64,000 bases of DNA, taken from the NCBI GenBank assembly GCA_951394405.1, contig OX596339.1:1364001-1428000 (forward strand). Reading direction: 5' to 3'. A program made the translations under genes and the position numbers. The stretch comes from Coprinellus micaceus. Its lineage: Eukaryota; Basidiomycota; Agaricomycetes; Agaricales; Psathyrellaceae. This document shows, piece by piece, positions 34,809-46,282 of the stretch (the first letter of the stretch is position 1; each line of letters begins with the position of its first letter). Below the pieces are notes generated by a model, which worked only from the letters and a program-made list of their open reading frames with translations, searched no databases and was not told the DNA's origin.

Positions 34809-35394
34809 CTCGGTGTTAACCCATACCTATCGCGATTCTGGGCCAGCTTACACCTCGGGCATTCCTTTCATGATTCACAATTCGTTTGACCCTCTAATTC
34901 CCCTGGTACCATACATGCTTGGTTCTATTCTGGTTCTATTCAAATGTTGAAGATGCGTATCGGAACGTGTCTATGGGTGCTTTGGTGGTGGTATTGAGGA
35001 GAAAAGTCGAAAGAAAACGTAAGGAACGTGAGTCGTATCTACAGAGATACGTTTTTGACAGGATTCAGGTACATCCAGACAGCTGTGGGTACAACGAACG
35101 ACAGTGGTACACTACTGAACAACGGGGGCAAAGCAAAGGCATGTACACAGATAACAAGTCCGTTGAGGATCGAAAACAGGAGTCTATCTATGGCATCGTA
35201 GGGCGCTAATTGAGTACAATAATGATACATACATACATACAGATAAGTTTTGGTTTTGAACGAGTGTCAATGGAGGTTCATGAGCTGGGAGAAAATGCGA
35301 AGGGTGGTGTGATAGTTTCGTGTCCAGGATGTGAAAGCAAGAAAGCAATTGAGAATAGTTCAGGGGTCTGGGTCTTCGTATGTAGGGGCAATGC
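34809..35394. other. Intergenic region with small ACAT microsatellite
   Basis: About 585 bp between the convergent Vps39 and ankyrin genes. It contains a short (ACAT)n simple repeat at about 35227-35240. No gene was recognised. Confidence 0.45.
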
Positions 35395-38300
35395 CTAGAG
35401 GGTGGGGAGATATGCGCGGCGCTTGACGCCACGAACGGCCTCTTTGACGACGCGAAGCCACGCCACGACCTTCTCCGTCTCATCCCAAGCGCCAGACATC
35501 TGTGCCTCGATCTTGCGCAGGAGCAGTCGCCGAATGACACGGGTGTCCTCGTCATCGTTCTCAGTGATGGTTGGGGCGGCGGAAGCAATAGAGGAGTGGG
35601 TCGACTGGATAGAGCGGATGGATGCGAGGCTCGGTCGGATAGAGACGGCGGTGGAATACCCCAGCAGACCAGGCGAGTAGGTTTCGGAGGATTTCGCGGA
35701 GGTAACAATGTCTCCGTCATGCCAGATAGCTCCTGGCTCACTTTCGCGTAGCTTCGCGATCATCGCTCGTCGTTTCTTGAGTGCTCGCTTGGTAGCGCGT
35801 TCAACCTTGGTGATAGAATGGTGAGCGAGGTCGATGAATTCCTGAGCGGCAGTGAGGCACGAATGAATGCGTTGGATGTCCCGTTGAGCAGCATCAAGTA
35901 CGATAGCCGAAGTAATCAATGCGCCGTCGATTGAAGAGTCAGTCTTGTGGAGTGAGTCTGGGGTAGATAGGCATATGGTTGGAGGGCGGGGACGTTCAAC
36001 TGTTCGAGCATACTGTTGAGCAGGGGTGAGCGGAGTAAGAGGAGGAGTGGGGGTGGTAGAGGTAGGAGAAACAGGGGACATGGGAGACAACGCCTGCTTC
36101 AGATCTTGTTGCGACGACGTGACGATGCGCTTGAACCAAGCTTTCAAGCGGGTGCCATTCAATCCCTTCTTGTCGGGTGACGGGTGCTCTTTCGTTTTCT
36201 CCTCTTGCTTTCTCCTCCTCTTTTCCGACTTGAAGTCAGGAGTCGAGATGGGGCTCAATAGACGGCTATCTCTGGCACTCTTTTCCTCATGATGTTCGAC
36301 CTGGGCGTTGTATACAGTGATGCTCGGCCTGTCGAATAGACTAGAGAGTGCTCCGAGAGACGCGCGACCTTTTTTCGAGGGTTTGAGCGTGTCGAAGGGC
36401 TGCTGGGGAATCTCAATTGGGGTGAGATCATGGCTAAATCTGCTGCTAGGCTCCGCCTCGTATGAGACCATGGTGTGTGAGGAATCCTCTGATTCCCGAT
36501 GGTGACGTCGAGGAGGGAGGGTCTGAACCCCTCTCACGCCAGACTTTCCTCTGGCAGCCCGAGCGACAGCCGTCCTGAAGGAAGCGACCTTCGACGTGCT
36601 CGACTTGAGCTGCGCAAGTTCGTCCTCCACCTCCTTGACCCTGCCCCGGAAATATCGAACCAACGATTCTTGATGTTGCCGAGATTCAGCCATGAGGTTT
36701 TCAAGCCTTCGTAGGTCAGCAGGGTCGTTCACGTGGCGACCAGAAGGAGACGAGACGCGAAGGTCGGAGAGCAGCTGCTGGGTCGAAAGGGCGAAATCGA
36801 AATCCGAGAGAGGCGCGATAGAGGAAGAGTCGTCTTGTGTGAGGTGTTCCGATAGTTCAGAGAGCGAGGCGAATGAGTCGTTGGGAGACGGAGAGGATGA
36901 TTCAAGCGGGGTCGAGATGAGCTGGAGGATGCCCGCCTCAGGCCCAAACGCGGGTAGGAACTCGGGCTTGGCAACTTGTATTGCGGTTAGGCTAAAGTGT
37001 CAAGATTAGCATATTACGCCAGTTTTAATGAACGGGAGAACACATACCCCCTCGAATTTTTGAGTTGCCGAACCCCCGCCTTGTCCATGTCCAGGAGGCA
37101 TGCTAGGAGTTCAATAGAGTGGCCATGCTCCGCGGCGATATGAATGCAGGTCTCGTCGTTCTTGTCCCGTGCCGATAGTGGGGCGCGAAGGTTGCGAATC
37201 AAATGTACAACAAGTTCGTAAAGAGAGGCGGTGTGATCTTGATCGTCAAAAGAGAGATATTTGGATTGTGCAAGAATGTGAAGCGGAGTCCATTGTTCGT
37301 CGACAGTAAAGAGGGCCATGTCTGCACCGGCACAGTAAAGGGCATCGAGAACGTCGACCGAGGGGAAGTTGTTCGAAACGGCATGGTGAATGAAACCCCA
37401 GCCCTTCTTGTCGGGAAGGTTGACCAGAACGGGAACAGACATGGGATACAAGGATGGCGGAGATGAGGGCGCGATTGCGGGTGAGAAGAGCAGCGAGTGA
37501 ATGAAGCAGATATCTTCAGAGCGAATCGAGGAAAGGAGCGTGTCTTGAAATCTTGAGATGGCGTCTCGGTTGAAGATGTATGCTGGCGGTGGATCTAGGT
37601 TGTCGGAAGAAGGCAAAGAATGTGTCACGAGCTCCAGAACCTGTTCGGATAGTGAAACGGGAGGGCGATCCGCGGACTGGAATGGACACTCCGTGAGTGG
37701 CGTTTCCGGGGAGCACCGAGAGAGATACACACCACAATTTCACGCCAACGATGGCGGCGTAGGGCGACCTCGCACAACCACAGGGTTTGGTGATGGGGAA
37801 GGGAGAACTGGATCGACGTCCGATAATTGCTGTCACGAAAATCAGGTCGGGCACCATGCGACAGCTATGCAAAGCAACCCTTCAATGTGAATCCGTAGGG
37901 AATCACGTAAAGAAGGTACATACCAGCAGCTGTACGACTTCCAGGTTCCCGTCACGAGCCGCGTCTGGCGGAAGGAAATAGATCTCAGCAAGGTTACCAA
38001 TGTGCGCATTCAAGGCCATAAACTCACACATCAATGCCGTAGCGCCATGGCAGTCCATGCCGTCTACGGAGATCGCGTCGGCGCTCTCTTCCAGGAGCAA
38101 TTTGACCACCTTCGGGAGGTTGAGCCAGGCAGCCATCCCCAGGGGCACGACGCCGTTCATAGAGTTGTGGGGGGCGTTCAAGGTCAGGAGAGAGATTTTG
38201 GGGTGGTTGATGAGCGCGCGTATACACGCCAGCCGCTCAAGGGTCATGAACGACGCGTCGTTGGGATCGACATGCTGCCAGCTATCACCAGGAAGGGGGC

Positions 38301-38517
38301 GGACGCGTGAAATAATCAGTATCGACACGTATATGACAGGCAAGGGCAACACGTACTCGTCTCCAGCAATCGCGCACATGAGCGCCGTCTTACCTGCCGC
38401 GTCGAGCGCATTGACGTCAGCCCCAGACCGCAGCGCGTAGCGCACGCTGTCGTCGTTGCCCGCCGCCGCCGCGTAGTGAAGGCCCAAGTTTTCGTGGATT
38501 TGTTCGCCGCGAGCCAT
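35395..38517 (-). CDS. Ankyrin-repeat and coiled-coil protein, 932 aa
   Basis: Five exons on the minus strand (38357-38517, 37924-38281, 37776-37829, 37048-37676, 35395-36991) join to 932 aa. Ankyrin units are visible at the N-terminus (LHYAAAAGNDDSVRYALRSG, KTALMCAIAGD), again in exon 2 (PLGMAAWLNLPKVVKLLLEE), and in exon 4 (GWGFIHHAVSNN, WTPLHILAQSKY, ETCIHIAAEHGHSIELL). A likely coiled coil follows (RRLENLMAESRQHQESLVRY). Then comes a Ser/Pro-rich region with basic motifs and a helical C-terminus rich in Arg and Lys. There is no KilA-N DNA-binding domain, so it is not a clear Mbp1/Swi4 relative, though the ankyrin plus coiled-coil plan resembles Swi6-type proteins. The 54-nt third exon and the 99-nt intron after it (37677-37775) are the weak part: reading through gives an in-frame TGA near 37753. 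Confidence 0.72.
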
Positions 38518-39780
38518 GCAAATTCGTTGAGGTACGTGTCTTGAGGAGATTTTACAGCACAGACAGGGAGCGAGAATCACAGAGAGGATGAGTTGTTAAG
38601 AGGAAGGAAGGTTGAAAGAGAACGTCTGAATACAACACGAGATGAAAAGGAAGAGATGAGGAGTCGGATGCCTGATGGAGTGGTGGAGAGATCCTCGATG
38701 ACGATGAGGAAGGGGGGGAACGGTGAGCAAGAAGTTCGGAGCTGGCGGGGGGACATAAGTATGAAAATGTTTCTGATGGGCAGAATATCAAGATCCTGCA
38801 ACGAGGCTTGGCTGAGATTACTGCATTCAGGGCCAATAAGAAATTGGCCGCCAATGGGTCCCGAGAAGGGCACACGCATCAAATCCATACGGGGACAATC
38901 GACTTTTTCCTCGATTCCCGTAAGCGCTGGGAGATATTTCCTGCCTCGAGGCGCGCGCGCCCACAGCATCCCCAAAGTGCATTGTTCGTGGGCGTTCTAC
39001 TCGCTCGCCCCCGCTCCGGTGGGCTCATGGCGCCGGGAACGCGACGGGAACAGCCCCAGCCGCGGCACGCATTGTCCAAAGCTAGTTGAGGTCCGTCATC
39101 GCCGCTCATCTCGTTTGCTGACCAGAGTGAAAGTGGCAGGCGGCGACACGCCGCTTGTAGTGTCATGTCTCCCGTATGCGGATTGGAGTCAAAACTGCAG
39201 AAATATCATGATGTTAGCATCCACTGAAAAGGAAAGATGAAGAGCAGGGACTGGGATGAAATCACCGTTCTCTCGCAGAACAGCGAGATGTCGTGTTCCG
39301 CTCCAATCTGGGCCGAATGCTCACAAGACTCAAGGTTTCGTACATTACTCTCACCATTGAGAATAGTACTCGCGACCATGAAACTACTAGTCCAATTGGG
39401 CATCCCTCCCCTCCTTTACCATCTCGGTGCGCTTCTCGGGATTCTGCACAGGTTATCTTGGGTGTGCAGGGATGCTCTAAGCTATCTCGGCCTTGCGGAC
39501 GGATGGGGGAGAGGGTCACGGTACCCCGGATCCATATCTACCTCCTGTTCTCCCCATTGCAAGCGCCGCACTGAACGCGCCGCCTCGAGGCTCCCTGCGA
39601 GCACGCCGCACCGTCCAACTCGAGCTAAGTCTGGAAGCCCTCACCGCTGCCTCGTGCCCGGTATTCCCGTTGCATCTAGTGGGTATTGGAAAAGACTGAG
39701 ATTATTACGGGCGTTTTAGCATGAGGTGGGTGTACGGGATGAAGATCAATGGGGTTTCAAGTCAAAGAATTGCGTCTCTA

Positions 39781-39805
39781 TTTGGCTACCTTTCTGGTGT
39801 CCAAA
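39781..39805. repeat. Hairpin-forming repeat, copy A
   Basis: TTTGGCTACC and GGTGTCCAAA form an imperfect inverted repeat around a five-base centre. The hairpin plus flanks (about 39745-39815) are clearly similar to copy B at 41013-41037, including the following CATTGGC. In the plus frame both copies read LFGYLxGxQTLA. Confidence 0.5.
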
Positions 39806-41012
39806 CATTGGCTGCGAGATCACACCGTGACTTCGCGAATCCAAACTTCCCCTACTCCTTCGAGGATTCCTATGTGAGCACCACCTTCCATGCCAAAAAG
39901 ACGTCGCCAGGGCGTAGTATCACTTAAATTTTAACGGGCCTGTGGAGTCGGAGAAATATGTCAGAAGACCTTGTTGCGGAGGTTTTTCATTGGGCGCCAA
40001 TCTACCATCGACCATGAGTCGTCCATATTATTTGTGAATTTCACTCTCATACCAGTCGAATTTTGGAAACGTCTCGGAGGTTCCTTTCTACTGTGGCATG
40101 GGGGGTGAATACACTCACACTCCTTCCCAGCTCCGGGCTGCTCTACCACTGAACTCTTTGAGCTCACCCATATCCAAGGGATATCAGCAATCAGTGCAGG
40201 GTCCGACTCGTCATGTCGACCTTGATTCCACGAAACGTTCTCCCGACGCTTGGTCCTCCATTCAACCAGCCCGGAGACCCAGCGCTCTGCCCCATCACCG
40301 GCAGCGTCGAGATCCATTGCGACGAAATGTCACTCTGCCAGTGATGAAACGCCACGGATATGAAAATTTCTGGGCACAGAATGCGAGCGGCGTAGACGAA
40401 TCGACAAAAGGGTATCACACCCAACGGAGACGTTCAAGGGGGACTTGGGTAGCTGCTCTTCAAGGGGTGTGGCAGAGGCTTTGGATTTGGAGGCGAAAAA
40501 TACAACCATCCCACTGCTGTAGCATTCACTCAGCGTTGGGAACAGAGACATAATTCTCTGAGGGTGGTGATACCTCGAGAGGCCCCAATGGTTTGGCTGA
40601 GCTTGGCCCCCAATTAAAACAGACAAGTCACTTCCGTACGAGGTTGAGCCTCTCCAGAGCCTCGCCCCAGCAGGATAGTGGTTGTGGACTACGCAGTATG
40701 CTAGCCAACTTACGGCCTTACCACAGGATCGTTCGGCCGCGATTCGAGTTTGCCAATCATCCTATCGACCTCGCCCATGAACATACGCTCTGAGTTGAGG
40801 TCGGGCTCCCGTGTGTTTTTAATGGCAAGGAATGACCGGAGTTTCCGAAGCCGAGCGAGGGCGAGTCCAGACCAGAAATGTTGCTTTTCTTAAGGCTGGG
40901 ATTGCTATTGACATGCGAAGTCCCCACTGACGTTTGGGAACGATTGAGAGCATTACAGGTGTTAGAACACGGAGATGGAGAATATAGCTCAAGTCGAAGA
41001 TCCACACTCTTG

Positions 41013-41037
41013 TTTGGTTACCTTTTCGGTGACCAAA
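41013..41037. repeat. Hairpin-forming repeat, copy B
   Basis: TTTGGTTACC and GGTGACCAAA pair almost perfectly (one G-T) around TTTTC. It is homologous to copy A about 1.2 kb upstream in the same orientation. Similarity extends about 40 bp to the left (TCAAGTCGAAGA versus TCAAGTCAAAGA). Confidence 0.5.
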
Positions 41038-41517
41038 CATTGGCCCCCGAGCGCTTGGCGCCTTTGCGTGGCATCCCACATATGAGAGGAGAGGAGATGG
41101 ATGGCACTTTGGCCATATTGTGCGGAAATAACATTCATGGGACTAGCAAAGCGATGTAGAGAGCGAAAAGGGGTGGTGAAATATGTATATGCTACGTGAT
41201 ATGAGTACTGAGTAGAGCTATGCAGTTTGACAAAACGAGAGTGTGGATGGGGGGAATGGGGGTGGTGCGTTGTTCGTATACGATTGGCAAGGGAAGATGC
41301 GACTAAATATTGAAAAAAGGGAGAAAACCCTAGAATAAAAAGGATAGATATAAGAACCGATGCAAGTGAAACCAGAAAGTGCAGAAATCATCTGGGAAAG
41401 CAGATGAAGATACAGTCCGAAATCATGGAAGCAGCCAGAAGAGGCGAGTGGGATCAGGTAGCGGTAAACGTGCCCCCGACGTGGGTGCCGTACCTAGATC
41501 TAGGATGGGCAGAAGGG

Positions 41518-43873
41518 CTATAGGAAAGCATCCCTTCCCAAGGTCGCCTGTGAAAGGGATCAGCGTCGGCCAAGAAAGAAAAGGTGGACCGAACTAACCT
41601 TGACTTGCTCAAAATTGGCGAGGGCCCTGTCAGGATCCCACCCGTTGTTCTGAAGACACTCCACAGCGAAGTTGGCATTCAGATTCGTTCTCGACATCAA
41701 CTGGATGACGAGGTTACGCTGAGGCTCGGGAATCAAGGCGAGGGCAGATTGCTGCTCAGGAGGGAGATTTGGCATTGGCGTTTGGGCGGGTTGAGGGGCG
41801 GTTTGCGCAGCCGTTGTAGGCTGCGTGGCCATCCGCTCCGGTTTCGGGGGCGCTTGGACAAGAAGTTGACCAGGTTTCCAAGCCTCCTCACTTGAGAAGG
41901 CACGGATCGTCCACTGATCTGAGAGTATCGTGACGTCCCACCCATTCAGCTTCGCCCTAAAAAGGTTGGTTAATTGGGGGTGAAAAAGGAACAGAGAAGA
42001 GCCGAACACACCTTGACCCTTCTGGAGCAGGTGCCAATACGAAAGTTCTGTCAAACGACCGGACGCCGTCAACCTCCACTTCCGTGAATTGGCCATGGAG
42101 AGAGACTAGAAGACCCATACTGTTCCCGAGGGGAACAGGGAACGAGTCCAAGATAAACTTCTCCGCCGGTCCAGAGATATCATGCCTCGTTTCTGGGAGG
42201 GAGGAAACCGCTTTCACAACAGCCTCTCCGCCGAGATGCAGAGACTGCACGGTCTTCTCAAAACCACCATGCATACGGTTGAGATTGCGCGAGCGACAGG
42301 CCAACCACTTTGCCCACGTCAAGCTTCGTTGGTTGGGCATGTCCTTGGAATACAACAGGCCTTGGATCCTGGCACGCGTCGGTATCGCCGTGTTGACGGA
42401 GAAGCTGAAGGACGCTTGAGGGTCGTAGGCGTTGATGAGTTGGTCGCGTTGTTTATCGAAGAACCCAAAGAACCTATATCAATTCGAAGGTAATTAGCAA
42501 CATTCAGAGGGCTGTACGACCTAAATAACATACCGGGTGAGGAAGGAGGGGACGAAAGAGTGGTCAACACCCGTGGAGAAGGATGGATTCATGTGATATG
42601 GGAAGGTTGTTGCATCCGGCTTCTTCACAGGTACCGCCGGCGATGATTGAGGCACATCGAAGGATATCTGGGCGACGGGCTCAGAGTCGAGGACCTCCAG
42701 CGAGCTGAATCGGCGTGTAAGTTCACTATTGAATGGTCAGTTGAATGTCCGGGCACACGACGATACTTCAACTCACTGCTTATAACGATCCACCCTGTTA
42801 TTCTTGTACTCGAGGTCCCTCACAGGGTTCCCGATGAGCACAAGTTCGCGAAGGTGAACGAGTTTGTCCTTGCGCGCAGAGATGAAGTCCAAATCCTTCC
42901 AGTGCCGGAGATTGTTGTTTTGTAATGACAGGTTCTGCAGCTTGGGCAGGTACTTGGCCATGTATTGAATATGGTCGCCGACGAGCTTGTTGTTCGCCAA
43001 CGACAAAGTCTTGACCTATCCAGAGGGTGAGGGCTGACCTATTGGGTTGATTTGAAAGGGCGTACCGGTGGCTTGAGCTCGCTGGCGAGTTTGAAGATGA
43101 CCGCCGCTTCACGAGCACTTCCTCCGCCAACTCCAGGCGGCGTAAGGTTATATTTCTTCACGAGTTCGTCGTCGATTAATGACTAAGAGTGGCATCGAGT
43201 AAGAGATTAAAAGCAGGCGTAAAGAGAGGATATTACTACGCACATCGAAGTTCAAGAACTGGATATCTGCATTCCACCGCTTTCCTACCACCTCCCTCCA
43301 ATGCTCGATCTGCCGTGAAGCCCGCCCAGTAGAAGTCCGTGCGCCGGCGACAACCGATGCGCTGGACGAGGAGACCGCGTTTCTGCGCATCCTCCCGGCG
43401 ATAGTCGGCCTGGCAGCACCACGAATTGAGAGGGGATCAGATGGTCCAGCATGTGAAGCAGAGACCGACATTCTCGAGGCTGTGAGCTGCGACAAGAGAA
43501 AGAAGGGATTCGAGGGACATTGCGTAAGTTGCGGGTTCGTTTTGCATCTTAGGAGAAAGGTACGGGGAAGAGACGACGCGGCTTATGATGGACTGAGCAG
43601 CGGTGTGCGCCTTCCCTGTGGCAAAATGAGTGAAAAATAATGAGTTGTGATAATTACCGTTCGTGAACCGCTGGATCCTGGCCGTTGATCTTTGAATGCG
43701 TCGATTGGTCGGTTTCGGTGCGAGCGAATCTTGGACGAGCCCTTCCTGCCTCCTGGCTTGTCCGAGGCATCCCGCATGGTGGCGTCTTTGTCGATAAGCC
43801 CTGCGTTACGCAGGGCATTGGTTGCAATGGCCTTCGAGCCAGCAGAAGGCGCAGGTGCTGGGGTGGAGAACAT
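41518..43873 (-). CDS. mex67: Mex67/NXF1 mRNA export factor
   Basis: General mRNA export receptor that works with Mtr2 at the nuclear pore. Eight exons (43658-43873, 43244-43486, 43066-43182, 42777-43015, 42534-42725, 42012-42473, 41599-41956, 41518-41547) give 618 aa, close to yeast Mex67 and human NXF1. The N-terminus is basic and disordered ([15 protein letters not shown]). Leucine-rich repeats occupy about 193-320 ([32 protein letters not shown]). The NTF2-like domain lies at about 320-510 ([32 protein letters not shown]). The C-terminal TAP-C/UBA-like domain ends the protein ([20 protein letters not shown], then a 10-codon last exon ending RDAFL). The start [10 protein letters not shown] is the first ATG in the N-terminal exon, but the frame stays open about 130 bp upstream without an ATG, so an extra 5' exon is possible. 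The second intron, 171 nt, is unusually long for this window. Confidence 0.92.
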
Positions 43874-44117
43874 GACGTTTGCGGATCTAAGCCTCGCGTT
43901 TATGATGTCGGGACTCGTGGGGATCGATTCAACGGTGCCAGCGACGTTGGTGGGGATGTTGGGTATGGTGGAGATGGTGGTTGAAGGTAGAGTGTGGCTC
44001 GTCAAAGCATTTCAAAAGCGTCAATGGCACAGCTCCGGCTTTCCCACGGCCGGTTCCCATGATGCGGCATGTGAGTCAACCGCGGCTCTCCCCGGCTTCT
44101 CTTCCTCCCCGAGTTGC

Positions 44118-46282
44118 TCAAACGTCTTCGTCATCCTCGTCATCGTCAAACAGCGACGGCCCTACGAACTTGCCATTTCGCTCCTCCAGCTCTGGTGCTG
44201 CCCAGAGATTCAGAGCGCTGAGCTCCTGGGCTGACCCCTCCGCGTCGGTCTTCGTCGCGCCTGGACCGGATTCAATTATCTTCCCGCCGCACTGCGCGGG
44301 AAGGGGGGAACAATGGAAGCGTTGTAGGTCCATGGTCGGTGGTGTACCAACGGATTGACAAGGGCTGTTGTGTGTGTCGTCCACATCGGTATGTTGTTTG
44401 GGGCGCTTTTCATTGTGCTCGAGAGCATGTTCAAATGTCGGCGAGGGGGAATACCGTCGGATCACTTGGTCTTCCAACATCCCATCGCTGCTACCAAAAT
44501 CGGGGCCTTGAAACTCGTTTCGGATGGCGTACCGAAATACGCCTGGTTCAAACTTCTGATAGGGGTCTTCATTTTGCTCGTTGGTGTTGTCCAGACCGTA
44601 GGCCAACTCCTCCACACCGAGCATCGCCTCCAACTCCTCGTACTTGTCCAGTTCGGGTCCCAGCCCTTGGTCGTCCTCGACATCTTCAAACTCAAGCTCT
44701 TCAAATGGCCTATCTCCTTCCAGCATGTTGAACACGGAATCCTCCTCATCCTCGCTGGTCTTTGTGCCCTCCTCGTCGATCAACGACGTCGTCCACTCGC
44801 TGCTCCGACTTCTCATCCTCACCTCTCCGTCAGGTCGTCCCCTTCGACCCCTGTGTTCGGGGACATCACCAGAGCCACCCTGACTCAGAATCTCGCCAAT
44901 GACTGACCAAGGATCAGAGTACGTGAAGAGGGACCCATACACCGAGCCTTTGTCGTTCACAGCCTTGTCGGTTGGCTTTGGCAGTCTGATCACAGAGGGT
45001 AGACCTCTCTCGTCGAAGAGGGAGCCATCCTTGGATCCTTCTTTGGGTTCCTCTGGGTTCCTTGGGGACGAGCCGGCCCTTGGGGTTTCCACCGCCGTAT
45101 CCCAACTCCTCGACCGCGTCGCGTGTCGGCTGTGTCCTCGGGTTGACTTCACAGTAATTCCCTTTGCAGGCTTACCGACAGAAGTCGGCGGCGAACTGAG
45201 CAGTTGGAAGGGGCGAGAACTTGAACTAGCAGCGGTGACCGAACGATGGCCGTCGAAGTACCGCACGTCTTGCTCGTAGATGATGCTGGTGTCGGGGACC
45301 TCCATTGAGCTGAAGGTAGGCGAATCGAAGTCGCCATCCATAGCATCATCAATAAACCGGTGGTCGGAAGCATGATACGGAGAGAACGCAGGGGAAGGAT
45401 GAACAGGGTAGCTGTCCGAGTTGTCGTAGGCTGGGTCGCCCGAGTCAACATGCCAAGCGGGCACCTTGAACTGTTCGTCTGCCTCTTCCACACCGAAGCT
45501 GAAGTCACCCTCAGGCGTCTGTCTCTGCGGCATTCGTCAATTACCGAACGCCGACCGACGGGACTTGGCTCACCTCCTCGGACCGAACGTCCCTTTCCCT
45601 CGTTCTCCCAGTCGATCTAGCAGGCACGAGGATATTCTGAGAAGTCGACGACCCATTGATTGCGCTTTTTCTCGATAACCCCGCCAAATCTGGTGTCGTT
45701 CTGATCCTCTCCAACAACTGCTTCAAACAAAACGCTGGAGCATACTCAGGACGGTCTTGTCACACTCATTCGACAAACAGGAGGCTCACGCTCAGCCGTA
45801 TCCAACTTCTGAAAGATGCCAGCCTTGGTCTTCGACCTCGAGCTGGGTGTATGCGCTTTTCTGAGGCGGGCCATCCCCCTAACAGGGGACGAGCCCGAAC
45901 CAAACGCCGATCCAGGAACGTACTCGGGCTCTGGGATCCAGCTCACGCTTCTACTTGCATTCGACTTGCCCGTGGCGTCCGGAAGGTTCTTCTGTCTTGC
46001 GTGTGCCAGGGAAATGTCGGCGATGCTGGCGCTTGCCCGCGACGAGGCTCCTCCGATGCCGCTTCCTGGGCCTTCGACGGAGTCGCTCCTAGACGAGAGC
46101 CCTTTCGAGAGCATCTGGAGCCTTTGCTTCCCGAAGAAACTCTTTTGGAGTCGCGTTTCTCTATCTTTGCCCTTGATACGGACGTGGTTTCTGTGTGGGG
46201 AGTTTCCGTCAAGGCGATCCTCTATCTAGTGCATTAAACGAATGGAATACCGTTTTCCTCCCATATAGTTCGCTCCGACCAT
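44118..46282 (-). CDS. Unnamed fungal protein with MVGANYMGGKR start, 666 aa
   Basis: Four exons (46251-46282, 45790-46190, 45574-45734, 44118-45524) join in phase to 666 aa. The first exon is only 32 nt and encodes MVGANYMGGKR. It splices over a 60-nt intron, which contains an in-frame TAG, to RNHVRIKGKDRETRLQKSFFG and KQRLQMLSKGL. I recall the same kind of opening (MVGANYMGGKRN, then a basic FFGKQRL motif) from conserved but unnamed fungal proteins; this is memory, not a search. Exon 3 adds a conserved-looking helix (LKQLLERIRTTPDLAGLS). The remainder is Ser/Pro- and acid-rich and ends FDDDEDDEDV. No enzyme domain is visible; a scaffold or cell-cycle role is only a guess. The ATG at 45533 is inside the protein, not its start. 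It shares orientation with Mex67, 244 bp upstream of it. Confidence 0.75.

Larger units (their letters stand above)
38518..41517. other. Gene-poor 3-kb region, possibly with decayed genes
   Basis: No intact gene was found. Two places, about 1.2 kb apart, carry diverged copies of a 60-75 bp sequence (listed as repeats). Near 39957 a short frame reads EDLVAEVFHWAPIYHRP and then a stop, which loosely recalls an F-box opening, so an eroded gene is possible. The region near 38945 is a CG-alternating run. The last 300 bp (41160-41480) are A/G-rich and likely the 3' flank of Mex67. Confidence 0.4.

Noticed and set aside
35227..35240. ACAT repeat as a telomere-like or CRISPR-like array
   Set aside because: Only a short microsatellite of about 3.5 units.
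35395..38517. Mbp1/Swi4-type transcription factor
   Set aside because: Ankyrin repeats are present but no KilA-N/APSES DNA-binding domain is seen at the N-terminus.
45533..45535. ATG at 45533 as start of the minus-strand gene
   Set aside because: It lies within the intron before exon 4. Exons further upstream join in phase and extend the protein to a better start at 46282.
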